From Paraburkholderia domus (GTDB lineage Bacteria; Pseudomonadota; Gammaproteobacteria; Burkholderiales; Burkholderiaceae): a stretch of DNA of 64,000 nucleotides. The position numbers were made by a program, and so were the translations under genes. The notes under the pieces are model-generated. The model saw nothing but the letters and a program-made list of their open reading frames with translations. It had not been told where the DNA came from and searched no databases. Where the stretch lies: positions 62,001-126,000 of the forward strand of contig NZ_CAJNAT010000006.1 of NCBI RefSeq assembly GCF_905220705.1, given 5' to 3'. Positions 18,470 to 26,912 of this stretch are shown here, in pieces; position 1 is the first letter of the stretch, and each line of letters begins with the position of its first letter.

Positions 18470-19311
18470 TGTGATGGGTTCTCCTTGGCAGCAACGGCAG
18501 ACGACACGAACCGGTGCAAACACCGGCGAGCGGATGGGCGCATGAGGCGCTCACTGTCGCGATCGCTTCGCGTGATCAGCGTTGCGAGTTTTCAATGATC
18601 GGAAGATCTGAATGCGCAGCAGCCGCAGGGAGCGCGGCGCATTCTGGGGTGCGGCCGCAGCAACCGGCACGGCACGGTGAAAGAACGCCGTCGACTTTGA
18701 ATCAGATTCTGATTGAGCGGCACCGTTCCATTGCAGCATGTGCCGCCAGAGGCGAAGCACGACGCGAAAAGAACGGCGATTGTGCCATAGCTTTTTCAGG
18801 CTTGACCGAAAACACAGGAACATGCAGGCAAAACGGTAAAAACGTACGTTATCTTCGTGCGATGAGGAAAAAGCGACCGTTTTAAAAACGGGTCTGGCTC
18901 CCATAGGGTACACAGTCGACGTGGCAGATGTGTTTTTTGGGGCACAGACGGAGGTGTTTTTCAGCGATTTTTGACGCTTCTGATTCGACGATCACGCTCG
19001 ATCTCGCGATGGCCTTTCTGTTTACAGGTTTACTGTATGTATACGTAGTAACAGTTAACAAGGTGCCTCGTTTTCTGTGGATAACCCCAGTTTACCGAAT
19101 CAATTCATGAGGTTGCCGCTCGCATAACAGGATGCACAGCGTGTGCGGCAGCGGCGGGTATACAAGGGTAACTTTTCGGGATTTTCGGCGGCACCAAAGT
19201 TACCCCGTTTACGTCCACAACGGTTCCACATGAGTTGCGTCGGTAAACGGTGCGGTTATCCACAAGTTTCAGTGGATAACTTTTTTGGCCGCCGATGTTC
19301 AGCGCGCGAGG
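18470..19311. other. 842-bp intergenic region with DnaA boxes and dyads
   Basis: No credible gene. It contains two perfect DnaA boxes (TGTGGATAA 19076-19084; TTATCCACA 19256-19264), one with a single mismatch (AGTGGATAA 19271-19279), and A/T-rich runs at 18820-19080. It also has a palindrome AACGTACGTT at 18841, a dyad GACCGTTTT-AAAACGGGTC at 18875-18894 and GTATACGTA at 19039. Promoter of the antiporter should lie at its left end. The right end abuts the mnmC stop codon. Confidence 0.55.
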
Positions 19312-21279
19312 TTAACTCGCTGTGCCTTGACGCAACGCGCGTAAGAGGAAGCGAGCAGGATCGATGTCTTCGGCCAAATCCCGTTCGAGCGGCCATGGTT
19401 CGCCTTCAATCTGCGAGGCGATCAACTCGGCTCCCAGCGCTGCCCATACCAGGCCACGCGAACCGAAAGCGAATGCGCCATACAAGCCGTCGACGCGTGG
19501 CAAATCGAGCGGCCATGCGCCACGTAGGCGTTGGGCGTCGCGCGTCGATGCGGCTTCGTCTGCGAAGTTGCCGATCATCGGCATCCGGTCGCTCGTGACG
19601 CAGCGAAACGCTACGCGCCCGGCGAGCGCCGCCGCCTGCGCCGAATCGACGATGCCGTCAAAAGCCGGCAGCATCTGCGCGACACGCTCGAGGTTTTCCA
19701 GATGGCCATCCGGCCGCAGCGAGGTGTCGGGGTCGTCGAGTTCGTAGGTGGCGCCGGTCAGCGTGACGCCGTTGGGAAGTGGGACGGCGTAACCAACGCC
19801 CATCACCGGCATCCCGAGCGGCGGCACAGTGCCCGGCGGCAGCAAAGTCAGCTGGCCGCGGATGCTGCGGGTTGGCGCGTGCTGCAAACCGGCGAGGCGT
19901 GCGGCGTCGTGTGCGCTCGCGACAATGACCACCGGCGCGCGCGCGATGGCCTGCCCTGCTGCGTCGAAGACGGTCCATTGATTGCCGGAGCGCTCGAGGC
20001 GCGCCACATCGACGCCGAAGCGGCGTTCGAGCAGCCCGCCCGCCGCTGCACACTGCGCGGCGCAAAGCGATGCCGGATCGATCCAGCCCCCATGCGGAAA
20101 AAACCAGCCGGTACGCGTGAGTGGCATACCGGCGAGCCTTTGTGCTTCGCTCAGCGAGACGGGCGTCACATATTCCGAGGGGTAACCGAACGCCGCGATT
20201 GCCTCGCTTATCGAGCGTGCTTCTTCGTCGTCCGAGGCGATCTGCAACAGCCCTGGCGCGCCGCGCAATGGATGGTGGCCAAGCCGCTCGAGCGCAGCCC
20301 AGTGTCTCAGCGTGTAGAGAAAGCCCGCACGCGTGACGCGCGAAGCAACGCTGTCGTCGCGCGAGATCATGGGATGAAACACGCCGGCCGGATTACCTGA
20401 GGCGTCCTGCGCCACCGATGCGTGGCGCTCCAACGACGTAACGCGCCAACCGCGCGAGGCCAGCCGTTCGATTGTCGCGCAGCCCGCGAGCCCGGTGCCG
20501 ATCACGATCGCATGCCGTTCTTCGACCTCAAGCGGCGCGGGCGGCTCATAGCGGCGCACGCGCCAGCGTGGCGCGAAATGGCCAACCAGCATCGCGCGTT
20601 TCCAGCCGAAACCGTCAATTTTTTGGTACACAAAGCCGTTTTGCGTCAACGCGCGTTTGATGTCGCCGGCGCTGCTATAGGTCGAGAATGTGGCACCCTC
20701 ACCGGCCAGCCGAGCGAGCGCTTTGAAGATCGCAGGCGTCCACATTTCCGGATTTCTGGCGGGCGCGAAGCCGTCGAGATAGAACGCATCGGCGCGCAAC
20801 CTCAACGCCGGCAAGCTGTCCACGGCATCGGCAAACACGAGCGTCAGCGTGACCCGTCCGCCCTCGAATTCGAGCCGGTGCGTGCCGGGGACGAGTATCG
20901 GCCATTCAGCGGCCAGCGTTTCTGCCAGCGCGGCAATTTCCGGATCTGAAATCGTTGCCGCATTGACGCTGCGTAAATCGGCTTGAGTAAACGGATGCTT
21001 CTCGGTCGAGACGAAGTGCAACCGCTCGCAGCGCGCCGGATCGGCGCGCCAGGCGGCCCAGGTTGTCAGGAAGTTGATGCCCATGCCGAAGCCGGTTTCG
21101 AGCACAGTGAAGACGCGGCGGCGTTGCCATCGCTCCGGCAGCGCATTGCCGCGGAGGAACACGTATTCAGCCTGCTCGAGACCGCCGACGGCACTGTGAT
21201 AGATGTCGTCGTAGAGCGGCGAAAAAAGTGTGCCGTTGTCGCGAAACGCGAGGACGGCGGGGATTAGCGGATCGGTCAT
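19312..21279 (-). CDS. mnmC: Bifunctional tRNA 5-methylaminomethyl-2-thiouridine biosynthesis protein MnmC
   Basis: This 655-residue fusion completes mnm5s2U34 in tRNA wobble positions. The N-terminal domain (about 1-240) is a SAM methyltransferase of the DUF752 type (VFTVLETGFGMGINFLTTW, FYLDGFAPARNPEMW). The C-terminal domain (from about 265) is a DAO-family FAD oxidoreductase (AIVIGTGLAGCATIERLASRGW). That domain removes the carboxymethyl group before methylation. Length matches E. coli MnmC. Start and stop are unambiguous. Confidence 0.96.
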   Translation of the reverse strand: MTDPLIPAVLAFRDNGTLFSPLYDDIYHSAVGGLEQAEYVFLRGNALPERWQRRRVFTVLETGFGMGINFLTTWAAWRADPARCERLHFVSTEKHPFTQADLRSVNAATISDPEIAALAETLAAEWPILVPGTHRLEFEGGRVTLTLVFADAVDSLPALRLRADAFYLDGFAPARNPEMWTPAIFKALARLAGEGATFSTYSSAGDIKRALTQNGFVYQKIDGFGWKRAMLVGHFAPRWRVRRYEPPAPLEVEERHAIVIGTGLAGCATIERLASRGWRVTSLERHASVAQDASGNPAGVFHPMISRDDSVASRVTRAGFLYTLRHWAALERLGHHPLRGAPGLLQIASDDEEARSISEAIAAFGYPSEYVTPVSLSEAQRLAGMPLTRTGWFFPHGGWIDPASLCAAQCAAAGGLLERRFGVDVARLERSGNQWTVFDAAGQAIARAPVVIVASAHDAARLAGLQHAPTRSIRGQLTLLPPGTVPPLGMPVMGVGYAVPLPNGVTLTGATYELDDPDTSLRPDGHLENLERVAQMLPAFDGIVDSAQAAALAGRVAFRCVTSDRMPMIGNFADEAASTRDAQRLRGAWPLDLPRVDGLYGAFAFGSRGLVWAALGAELIASQIEGEPWPLERDLAEDIDPARFLLRALRQGTAS

Positions 21280-21616
21280 GCGCGGCGATAAATAACGCTC
21301 GAAAGAGCGAATCAGACGTTACCGCCAGCGCGCGCAGCTCGCCGGGCGGCGAAAAAGACGCGCGGCAACGTTGGCAAAAACCAACGCTAAGCCCCGTCCC
21401 TACTGGGTTTCAGCCTTCAATTGAGGCTCGCGAAGAGGAAAAAGAAGGGTTTCCCTCTATATCTGCCCCCGGAACCGCTTAATTCTTCGAAACCCTTATC
21501 CTGATTGGGTTTGCGCTGCGCTATCATAGCAAGCGCCGCGAAGGGAGCGGCAGCACGGCCGACGGGCAGTCAACTGCCCGGCGCTATGTCCGGAGGGGAT
21601 CCGGCGCCGCAGCTGC
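21280..21616. other. Divergent spacer between mnmC and hupB
   Basis: This stretch holds the mnmC leader and the upstream part of the hupB promoter region. I see no gene. Notable only for a purine-rich imperfect hairpin near 21434-21460 and G/C-rich runs. Confidence 0.4.
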
Positions 21617-21644
21617 TCGACGGCGCGGCCCGCGCACGTATAAT
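21617..21644 (+). promoter_or_regulatory. hupB promoter
   Basis: A perfect -10 TATAAT (21639-21644) with TCGACG 16 bp upstream as a -35 (4 of 6 matches). It lies about 50 bp before the hupB ATG, which is preceded by AGAAAGGAACC. Fits a strong sigma-70 promoter for an abundant protein. Confidence 0.65.
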
Positions 21645-21693
21645 CGGCGCGTTCGCGCTGTTCGTGTCAACCTAAACTCAGAAAGGAACCTTA

Positions 21694-21972
21694 ATGAACA
21701 AACAGGAACTGATCGACGCCGTCGCAGGACAGACCGGCGCCAGCAAGGCTCAAACCGGTGAGACGCTGGACACGTTGCTTGAAGTGATCAAGAAGTCTGT
21801 GTCGAAGGGTGACGCGGTCCAGTTGATCGGCTTCGGCAGCTTCGGTTCGGGCAAGCGCGCAGCACGTACGGGTCGTAACCCCAAGACCGGCGAAACTATC
21901 AAGATCCCGGCCGCCAAGACCGTCAAGTTCACGGCTGGTAAGGCGTTCAAGGACGCAGTCAACAAGCGCTAA
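21694..21972 (+). CDS. hupB: DNA-binding protein HU-beta
   Basis: This 92-residue HU/IHF-fold protein has the family signature [28 protein letters not shown] (about 47-74) with the DNA-inserting Pro near the tip, and ends [11 protein letters not shown]. It packages and bends DNA as a dimer. It is monocistronic, with its own promoter and terminator. Confidence 0.97.
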   Translation: MNKQELIDAVAGQTGASKAQTGETLDTLLEVIKKSVSKGDAVQLIGFGSFGSGKRAARTGRNPKTGETIKIPAAKTVKFTAGKAFKDAVNKR

Positions 21973-21996
21973 GCAGATTACTGCCTGGCAGTTGAC

Positions 21997-22020
21997 ACCC
22001 GCCAACGGCGGGTTTTTTTT
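21997..22020 (+). terminator. Rho-independent terminator of hupB
   Basis: ACCCGCC-AAC-GGCGGGT stem directly followed by T8, 25 bp after the hupB stop. Confidence 0.95.
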
Positions 22021-22090
22021 CGCCTGCGATTTTTGTTCTGGCCGCGACGAGCGTCGCAGCCAAACCATCAGCGCCAGGCGGAAAGGCCGC

Positions 22091-23401
22091 TCAGTCGTGG
22101 CGATGCACGATTTCACCGTGGCCATGGTCGTCGTGGTCGTGACCATGATGATCGTGGTCATGGTCGTCTTCGTCGAAGTCCCATGCCGGGAACGGATCGG
22201 CGAATTGTTGCCACGCTTGCGGGCCCGCCGCATATTCCTCATCGGTCACGAGGCACGCGTCGAACTTCGCTTGCCAGACAACCGGGTCGATGCCGACGCC
22301 GATCATCACCAGTTCCTGGCGACGATCGCCGATGCTCAGGTCGTCCGGATCGCCGTACCAGTCGGCGGCGATTTCGGCGGCCAGCTCATCATCGCCGTCC
22401 GGCCATTCACTGCGATCCTGAGCGGCCCACCACATGCCCGCCGGACCGTGCCGGCAAGCGCCGCCCGCCTGTGACAGCGAACCGGCGATGTCGTTACGCG
22501 TTGCCAGCCAGAAGAAACCCTTGCTGCGCAAGACGCCCTTCCACTCCTGATGCAGCAGTGCCCACAGGCGCTCAGGGTGAAACGGCCGCCGCGCACGGTA
22601 AATGAAATTGCCGATGCCGAATTCGTCCGCTTCGCCGTGATGGGCATGACCGTGTTCATGTTGGTGATTAAGCGACGCGAGCCAGCCCGGTGCGCTCGAC
22701 GCCTCGTCGAAATCGAAACGCCCGGTATTCAGCACTTCGGCAAGCGGCACCTCGCCAAAACGGCTCAACACTTGCACTGCACGCGGATTGATGCGGGCGA
22801 GGATGCGCTGCAAACGCGTGAGTTCATCGGTGCTCACCAGATCGGCCTTGTTCACCACCAGTACGTCGCAGAATTCGATCTGCTCGATCAGCAATTCGAC
22901 CAGCGTCCGATCGTCCTCCTCGGTGGCGGCGATGCCCCGTTCGGAGAGCGCGTCGGCCGAACCATAGTCGCGCAGGAAGTTGAACGCATCGACCACCGTC
23001 ACCATCGTATCGAGCCGGGCGACGTCGGACAGCGACGCGCCGTCGTCGTCGACGAAGGTGAACGTTTCGGCAATCGGCATCGGTTCGGCCACCCCGGTCG
23101 ACTCGATCAGGATCGCGTCGAAGCGCTTTTCGCCCGCAAGCCGCTTGATCTCGATCAACAAGTCGTCGCGCAACGTGCAGCAGATGCAACCGTTCGACAA
23201 TTCGACGAGCTGCTCTTCGACATGCGAGAGCGCCGCGGCATCGCGCACGAGGGTTGCGTCGATATTGATCGCGGCCAGATCGTTGACGATCACGGCGACG
23301 CGCAAACCGGCACGATTCGCGAGGATATGGTTCAGGAGCGTGGTCTTGCCGGCGCCCAGAAAACCGGAGAGCACGGTGACGGGCAGTAGCGGCTGGTTCA
23401 T
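22091..23401 (-). CDS. COG0523/CobW-family metal-handling GTPase
   Basis: This 436-residue protein has a P-loop GFLGAGKT (13-20), the metal-binding GCICC (71-75, CxCC motif), a Walker B-like ILIESTGVAEP, NKADL (G4) and a C-terminal CobW_C domain. It ends in a strongly His/Asp-rich tail (HDHDHHGHDHDDHGHG...). COG0523 proteins of this type act as zinc metallochaperones (ZigA/ZagA-like) or in cobalamin or nitrile hydratase maturation. No cobalamin genes are nearby, so zinc is the better guess. The ATG at 23401 precedes NQPLLPVTVLSGF; 38 upstream codons are rejected. Confidence 0.9.
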   Translation of the reverse strand: MNQPLLPVTVLSGFLGAGKTTLLNHILANRAGLRVAVIVNDLAAINIDATLVRDAAALSHVEEQLVELSNGCICCTLRDDLLIEIKRLAGEKRFDAILIESTGVAEPMPIAETFTFVDDDGASLSDVARLDTMVTVVDAFNFLRDYGSADALSERGIAATEEDDRTLVELLIEQIEFCDVLVVNKADLVSTDELTRLQRILARINPRAVQVLSRFGEVPLAEVLNTGRFDFDEASSAPGWLASLNHQHEHGHAHHGEADEFGIGNFIYRARRPFHPERLWALLHQEWKGVLRSKGFFWLATRNDIAGSLSQAGGACRHGPAGMWWAAQDRSEWPDGDDELAAEIAADWYGDPDDLSIGDRRQELVMIGVGIDPVVWQAKFDACLVTDEEYAAGPQAWQQFADPFPAWDFDEDDHDHDHHGHDHDDHGHGEIVHRHD

Positions 23402-23573
23402 CGCAGTACGGAAAGACAAGAGGATTGGAAAGCGCGCCGGGCTTGGGGTCGCATGACCCCGGGACCAGAAGATGGCCGAATGCCGACGGCAGCACGAAGC
23501 CGCATTGTGCATCAAAACGGGTGATGGCCGGGCGACGGGCCGGATCGGGAAGCGCGGGAGTCGGTGCGTGAGC

Positions 23574-24020
23574 TTAGTGCGCAGCCGGCATCAGATTCCA
23601 CTTGCGCAGGATCGCGGCGATCTGCATCGCGTACTTATCACGCAGCGCCGGTGTCTCGGAGTGATATGCGCCGACCGCTTGCCAGGTATTGCCGTACTTG
23701 TTCATCTGGCGGCGCAGATGCCACGCCGCGATATAGACGTTCTTGCAGGGCTCCATCAGCGTGCCTTGCGAGATGCCGTATTGCGCGAGTACCGGCAGAT
23801 GGACCGAGTTGATCTGCATGACGCCGTAGTCGGTCGAGCCGTTGGCGTTCTTATGCAACGCGTCTGGACGATTGTGTGACTCTTGCCACGCAATTGCGCG
23901 CAGAATCAAGGGGTTGACCTTCTGATACTTCGCCGCTTCGTCAAAGCAATCGGCGCGCGCGGACCCTGCTGCGATCAGCACGGCAAGTCCTGCGGCGGCG
24001 GTGACGAAGGTTCGTTTCAT
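23574..24020 (-). CDS. Secreted lytic transglycosylase (IpgF/VirB1-like)
   Basis: This 148-residue protein has a Sec signal peptide (MKRTFVTAAAGLAVLIAAGSARA, cleavage after 23). An SLT domain follows: catalytic Glu47 in AIAWQESHNRP, DYGVMQINSVHL and YIAAWHLRRQM, with VGAYHSETP. It cleaves peptidoglycan with 1,6-anhydro ring formation. Small SLT enzymes of this kind open the wall for secretion machines; it lies just upstream of, and divergent from, the gsp cluster, so a role in assembling that machine is plausible but unproven. Confidence 0.92.
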   Translation of the reverse strand: MKRTFVTAAAGLAVLIAAGSARADCFDEAAKYQKVNPLILRAIAWQESHNRPDALHKNANGSTDYGVMQINSVHLPVLAQYGISQGTLMEPCKNVYIAAWHLRRQMNKYGNTWQAVGAYHSETPALRDKYAMQIAAILRKWNLMPAAH

Positions 24021-24247
24021 CGGTCAAGACGACTAAACAAATCGCAAGGGTAAGGTTTGGTAAGCCAATGCATCGGCCATAGTTCAGTCCCTGGAAGCCG
24101 GTGAGGCTCACTGGCTGGGCCTTTGTCGGGCATCGGGGAAAACCCGTGTTCGTAAGTCGCTTCCGGCACCTCGAACGGCTCGTATCATACCGGCAGACCT
24201 ACATGCGTCAAGTTGGCTAACCGACATAGTCACGCGGAAAACGAAGC
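24021..24247. other. Upstream region shared by the transglycosylase and gspD
   Basis: The 501 bp between 24020 and 24522 carry no gene. This left part has a small hairpin AGCCGGTGA-GGC-TCACTGGCT near 24097-24117 in the transglycosylase leader. I compared it by eye with GEMM and cobalamin riboswitch cores and found no match. The right part holds the gspD inverted repeat and promoter listed separately. Confidence 0.4.
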
Positions 24248-24273
24248 GCTTCTGTGGTTCCGCGCACAGAAGC
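24248..24273. promoter_or_regulatory. 9-bp inverted repeat upstream of the gspD promoter
   Basis: GCTTCTGTG-8 nt-CACAGAAGC, perfect, ending 18 bp before the -35 element at 24292. TTATTTG follows on the plus strand. Could be an activator or repressor site for the secretion cluster, or a weak terminator insulating it from upstream transcription. Confidence 0.55.
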
Positions 24274-24291
24274 TTATTTGCTTTCAATTAC

Positions 24292-24321
24292 TTGACAGTT
24301 TGTGACGGTCTTTAGAGTAAT
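24292..24321 (+). promoter_or_regulatory. Predicted gspD promoter
   Basis: Perfect -35 TTGACA (24292-24297), then AGTAAT (24316-24321) at 18 bp or TAGAGT at 15 bp. About 200 bp before the gspD start, leaving a long untranslated leader. Predicted by eye only. Confidence 0.5.
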
Positions 24322-24521
24322 CGCACCGGGCCGTTTGTTTTGTGACAAATCCGACATGAAAAACTGTTACTGTTCATTTTTTTCGGACATTGGATGGTCG
24401 GCATCCGCGGCGTTGATCGCCTGTGAGGCCGGCTGGCAGACCGACAGGGCGGCGGCCTGCTCAAATGTTCGCACTGCATGACCGTCGGCGGCTACGGCCG
24501 TCGGCATCGATCCCACATTCC

Positions 24522-26912
24522 ATGAGAAGAAATCGTATGGCATTGCGTCGCGTCGCAACGGCGCTGCTGGTGGCTGGATTGATCACCGCGCAGACAGCAC
24601 AGGCTCAGGTGACACTCAACTTCGTGAACGCCGATATCGACCAGGTGGCCAAGGCGATCGGCGCCGCAACCGGCAAAACGATCATCGTCGACCCGCGTGT
24701 GAAGGGTCAACTGAACCTCGTGTCGGAAAATGCGGTGCCTGAAGATCAGGCACTCAAGACCTTGCAGTCCGCTTTGCGGATGCAGGGTTTCGCGCTGGTG
24801 CAGGATCACGGCGTGCTGAAAGTCGTGCCCGAGGCCGATGCCAAGCTGCAAGGCGTGCCGACCTACGTCGGCAATACGCCGGTTGCGCGTGGCGATCAGG
24901 TGGTCACCCAGGTTTTTGTGCTGAAGAATGAATCGGCCAATAATCTGCTGCCGGTCTTGCGTCCGCTGATCTCGCCGAACAATACCGTGGCGGCCTACCC
25001 GGCCAACAACACGATTGTCGTGACCGATTACGCCGACAACGTGCGGCGTATCGCGCAGATCATCGCGGGTGTCGATACGGCCGCGGGCCAGTCGGTGTCG
25101 GTGGTGCCGCTGAAGAACGCGAATGCGATTGATATCGCCCAGCAACTGACCAAGATGCTTGACCCGGGGTCGATCGGCAGTACCGACGCGACGCTGAAGG
25201 TGTCGGTCACCGCGGATCCGCGTACCAACTCGTTGCTGATTCGTGCGTCGAACGTCGCGCGTCTGGCGGCGGCAAAGCAGTTGGCGAAGGAGCTCGACGC
25301 ACCGACCACCATACCCGGCAACATGCACGTCGTGGCGCTGCGCAACGCGGACGCGACGAAGCTCGCGAAGACCCTGCGCGGGATGCTCGGCAAAGGCAGT
25401 GACACAGGCTCGTCGGGCGGCTCGAGCGAAGCGAATTCGTTCAACCAGAACGGCGGTGGAGGTGGTGGGTTGGGTAGCAATTCGACGGGCGCGTCGGGTA
25501 CGCCGCCGCTGCCGTCGGGTGGACTCGGAAGCAGCTCGACGGCGTCGCCGATGGGCGGCAGCGGGGGAGGATACGGCTCGAACAGCGGTTCCGGCGACCA
25601 GATCGGCAGCGACAAGAGCAAGAGCGACGACAATCAGCCAGGCGGCATGATCCAGGCGGACGCTGCCACCAACTCACTGATCATCACGGCGGCCGAGCCG
25701 GTGTACCGCAACCTGCGGGCGGTGATCGACCAGCTCGATGCGCGGCGCGCACAGGTCTATATCGAGGCGCTGATCGTCGAGTTGAACTCCACTACGAACG
25801 CGAATCTCGGCATTCAGTGGCAGGTGGCAAACGGTTCGGTCTTTGCCGGCACCAACCTCTCGACCGGCTCCAGCAACAGCATCATCAATCTGACCGCGGC
25901 GGCGGCGGTGACGGCGACGAACCCTGTGGGTCTGGCGGGAGCGCTCACGGGTCTCCAGCAGGGGCTCAACGTCGGCTGGGTGCACAACATTTTCGGTGTG
26001 CAGGGACTCGGCGCGCTGTTGCAGGCGTTGTCGCAGACCGCCGACGCGAACGTGCTGTCAACACCTAACCTCATCACGCTCGACAACGAGGAAGCCAAGA
26101 TCGTTGTCGGTACGAACGTGCCGATCCAGACCGGCTCGTATTCGAACCTCACGAGCGCCACTGCGACCTCGGCGTTCAATACCTACGACCGCGTCGACGT
26201 GGGTCTGACGCTGCACATCAAACCGCAGATCACCGACGGTGGGATTCTCAAGCTGCAGCTCTACACGGAAGACTCGGCGATCGTGAACGGCACGACCAAC
26301 GCGACGACCAACCCGGCCGGCCCGGAGTTCACCAAGCGTTCGATCCAGTCGACGGTGCTTGCCGACAACGGCGAGATCATCGTGCTGGGCGGCCTGATGC
26401 AGGACAACTACCAGGTCAGCAACAGCAAGGTGCCGCTGCTGGGCGATATTCCGTGGCTCGGCCAGTTGTTTCGCTCGGAACAAAAGACCCGCCAGAAGAC
26501 CAACCTGATGGTGTTCCTGCGCCCCGTGATCATCACCGATCGCGATACCGCACAGGCCGTGACGTCGAACCGTTACGACTACGTGCAGGGCGTGACGGGC
26601 GCGTACAAGTCGGACAACAATCTGATCAAGGACAAGGACGATCCGGTGGTTCCGCCGATGCCGCTCGGCCCGAGCCAGGGTGGTTCGCCGGCGATGAATC
26701 TGTTCAATCTCGACCAGATGCGCCGTCAGCAGATGGCGCCGCCGCAGAGTGGCTCTCCTGTTCCGGTCACGAACGGTGGCGCTGTGCAGACGAACCCTGC
26801 TGGACAGTCGAACCCGGTCACGAACGGCGGCGCTGTGCAGACAAATCCCGCTGTGCAGACAAACCCGGTACCGGTGGGGCCATCCACCGCATCACCTGGA
26901 GTGCAGCCGTGA
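24522..26912 (+). CDS. gspD: Type II secretion system secretin GspD
   Basis: This 796-residue outer-membrane secretin has a signal peptide ending TAQTAQA/Q and N0-N3 periplasmic domains (VTLNFVNADIDQVAKAIGAATGKTIIVDPRVKGQLNL...). A Gly/Ser/Asn-rich insert of about 85 residues lies inside N3 (25400-25640). The secretin domain contains VPLLGDIPWLGQLFRSEQKTRQKTNLMVFLRPVIITD. The C-terminus is a Pro/Asn/Gln tail with a 17-residue tandem repeat. It heads the gsp cluster, with gspE overlapping its stop. An alternative ATG at 24537 (MALRR) is equally good for the signal peptide. Confidence 0.95.
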   Translation: MRRNRMALRRVATALLVAGLITAQTAQAQVTLNFVNADIDQVAKAIGAATGKTIIVDPRVKGQLNLVSENAVPEDQALKTLQSALRMQGFALVQDHGVLKVVPEADAKLQGVPTYVGNTPVARGDQVVTQVFVLKNESANNLLPVLRPLISPNNTVAAYPANNTIVVTDYADNVRRIAQIIAGVDTAAGQSVSVVPLKNANAIDIAQQLTKMLDPGSIGSTDATLKVSVTADPRTNSLLIRASNVARLAAAKQLAKELDAPTTIPGNMHVVALRNADATKLAKTLRGMLGKGSDTGSSGGSSEANSFNQNGGGGGGLGSNSTGASGTPPLPSGGLGSSSTASPMGGSGGGYGSNSGSGDQIGSDKSKSDDNQPGGMIQADAATNSLIITAAEPVYRNLRAVIDQLDARRAQVYIEALIVELNSTTNANLGIQWQVANGSVFAGTNLSTGSSNSIINLTAAAAVTATNPVGLAGALTGLQQGLNVGWVHNIFGVQGLGALLQALSQTADANVLSTPNLITLDNEEAKIVVGTNVPIQTGSYSNLTSATATSAFNTYDRVDVGLTLHIKPQITDGGILKLQLYTEDSAIVNGTTNATTNPAGPEFTKRSIQSTVLADNGEIIVLGGLMQDNYQVSNSKVPLLGDIPWLGQLFRSEQKTRQKTNLMVFLRPVIITDRDTAQAVTSNRYDYVQGVTGAYKSDNNLIKDKDDPVVPPMPLGPSQGGSPAMNLFNLDQMRRQQMAPPQSGSPVPVTNGGAVQTNPAGQSNPVTNGGAVQTNPAVQTNPVPVGPSTASPGVQP
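26763..26864 (+). repeat. Two tandem 51-bp units in the 3' end of gspD
   Basis: Units 26763-26813 and 26814-26864 each encode the 17-residue PVTNGGAVQTNPA-type repeat, and a partial third unit starts PV. Differences are mostly silent or conservative. Such in-frame tandem units can expand or contract by slippage. Confidence 0.85.

Noticed and set aside
24060..24180. Possible riboswitch upstream of the lytic transglycosylase
   Set aside because: Compared by eye with cyclic di-GMP and cobalamin riboswitch cores; conserved core bases are absent, only an ordinary hairpin is present.
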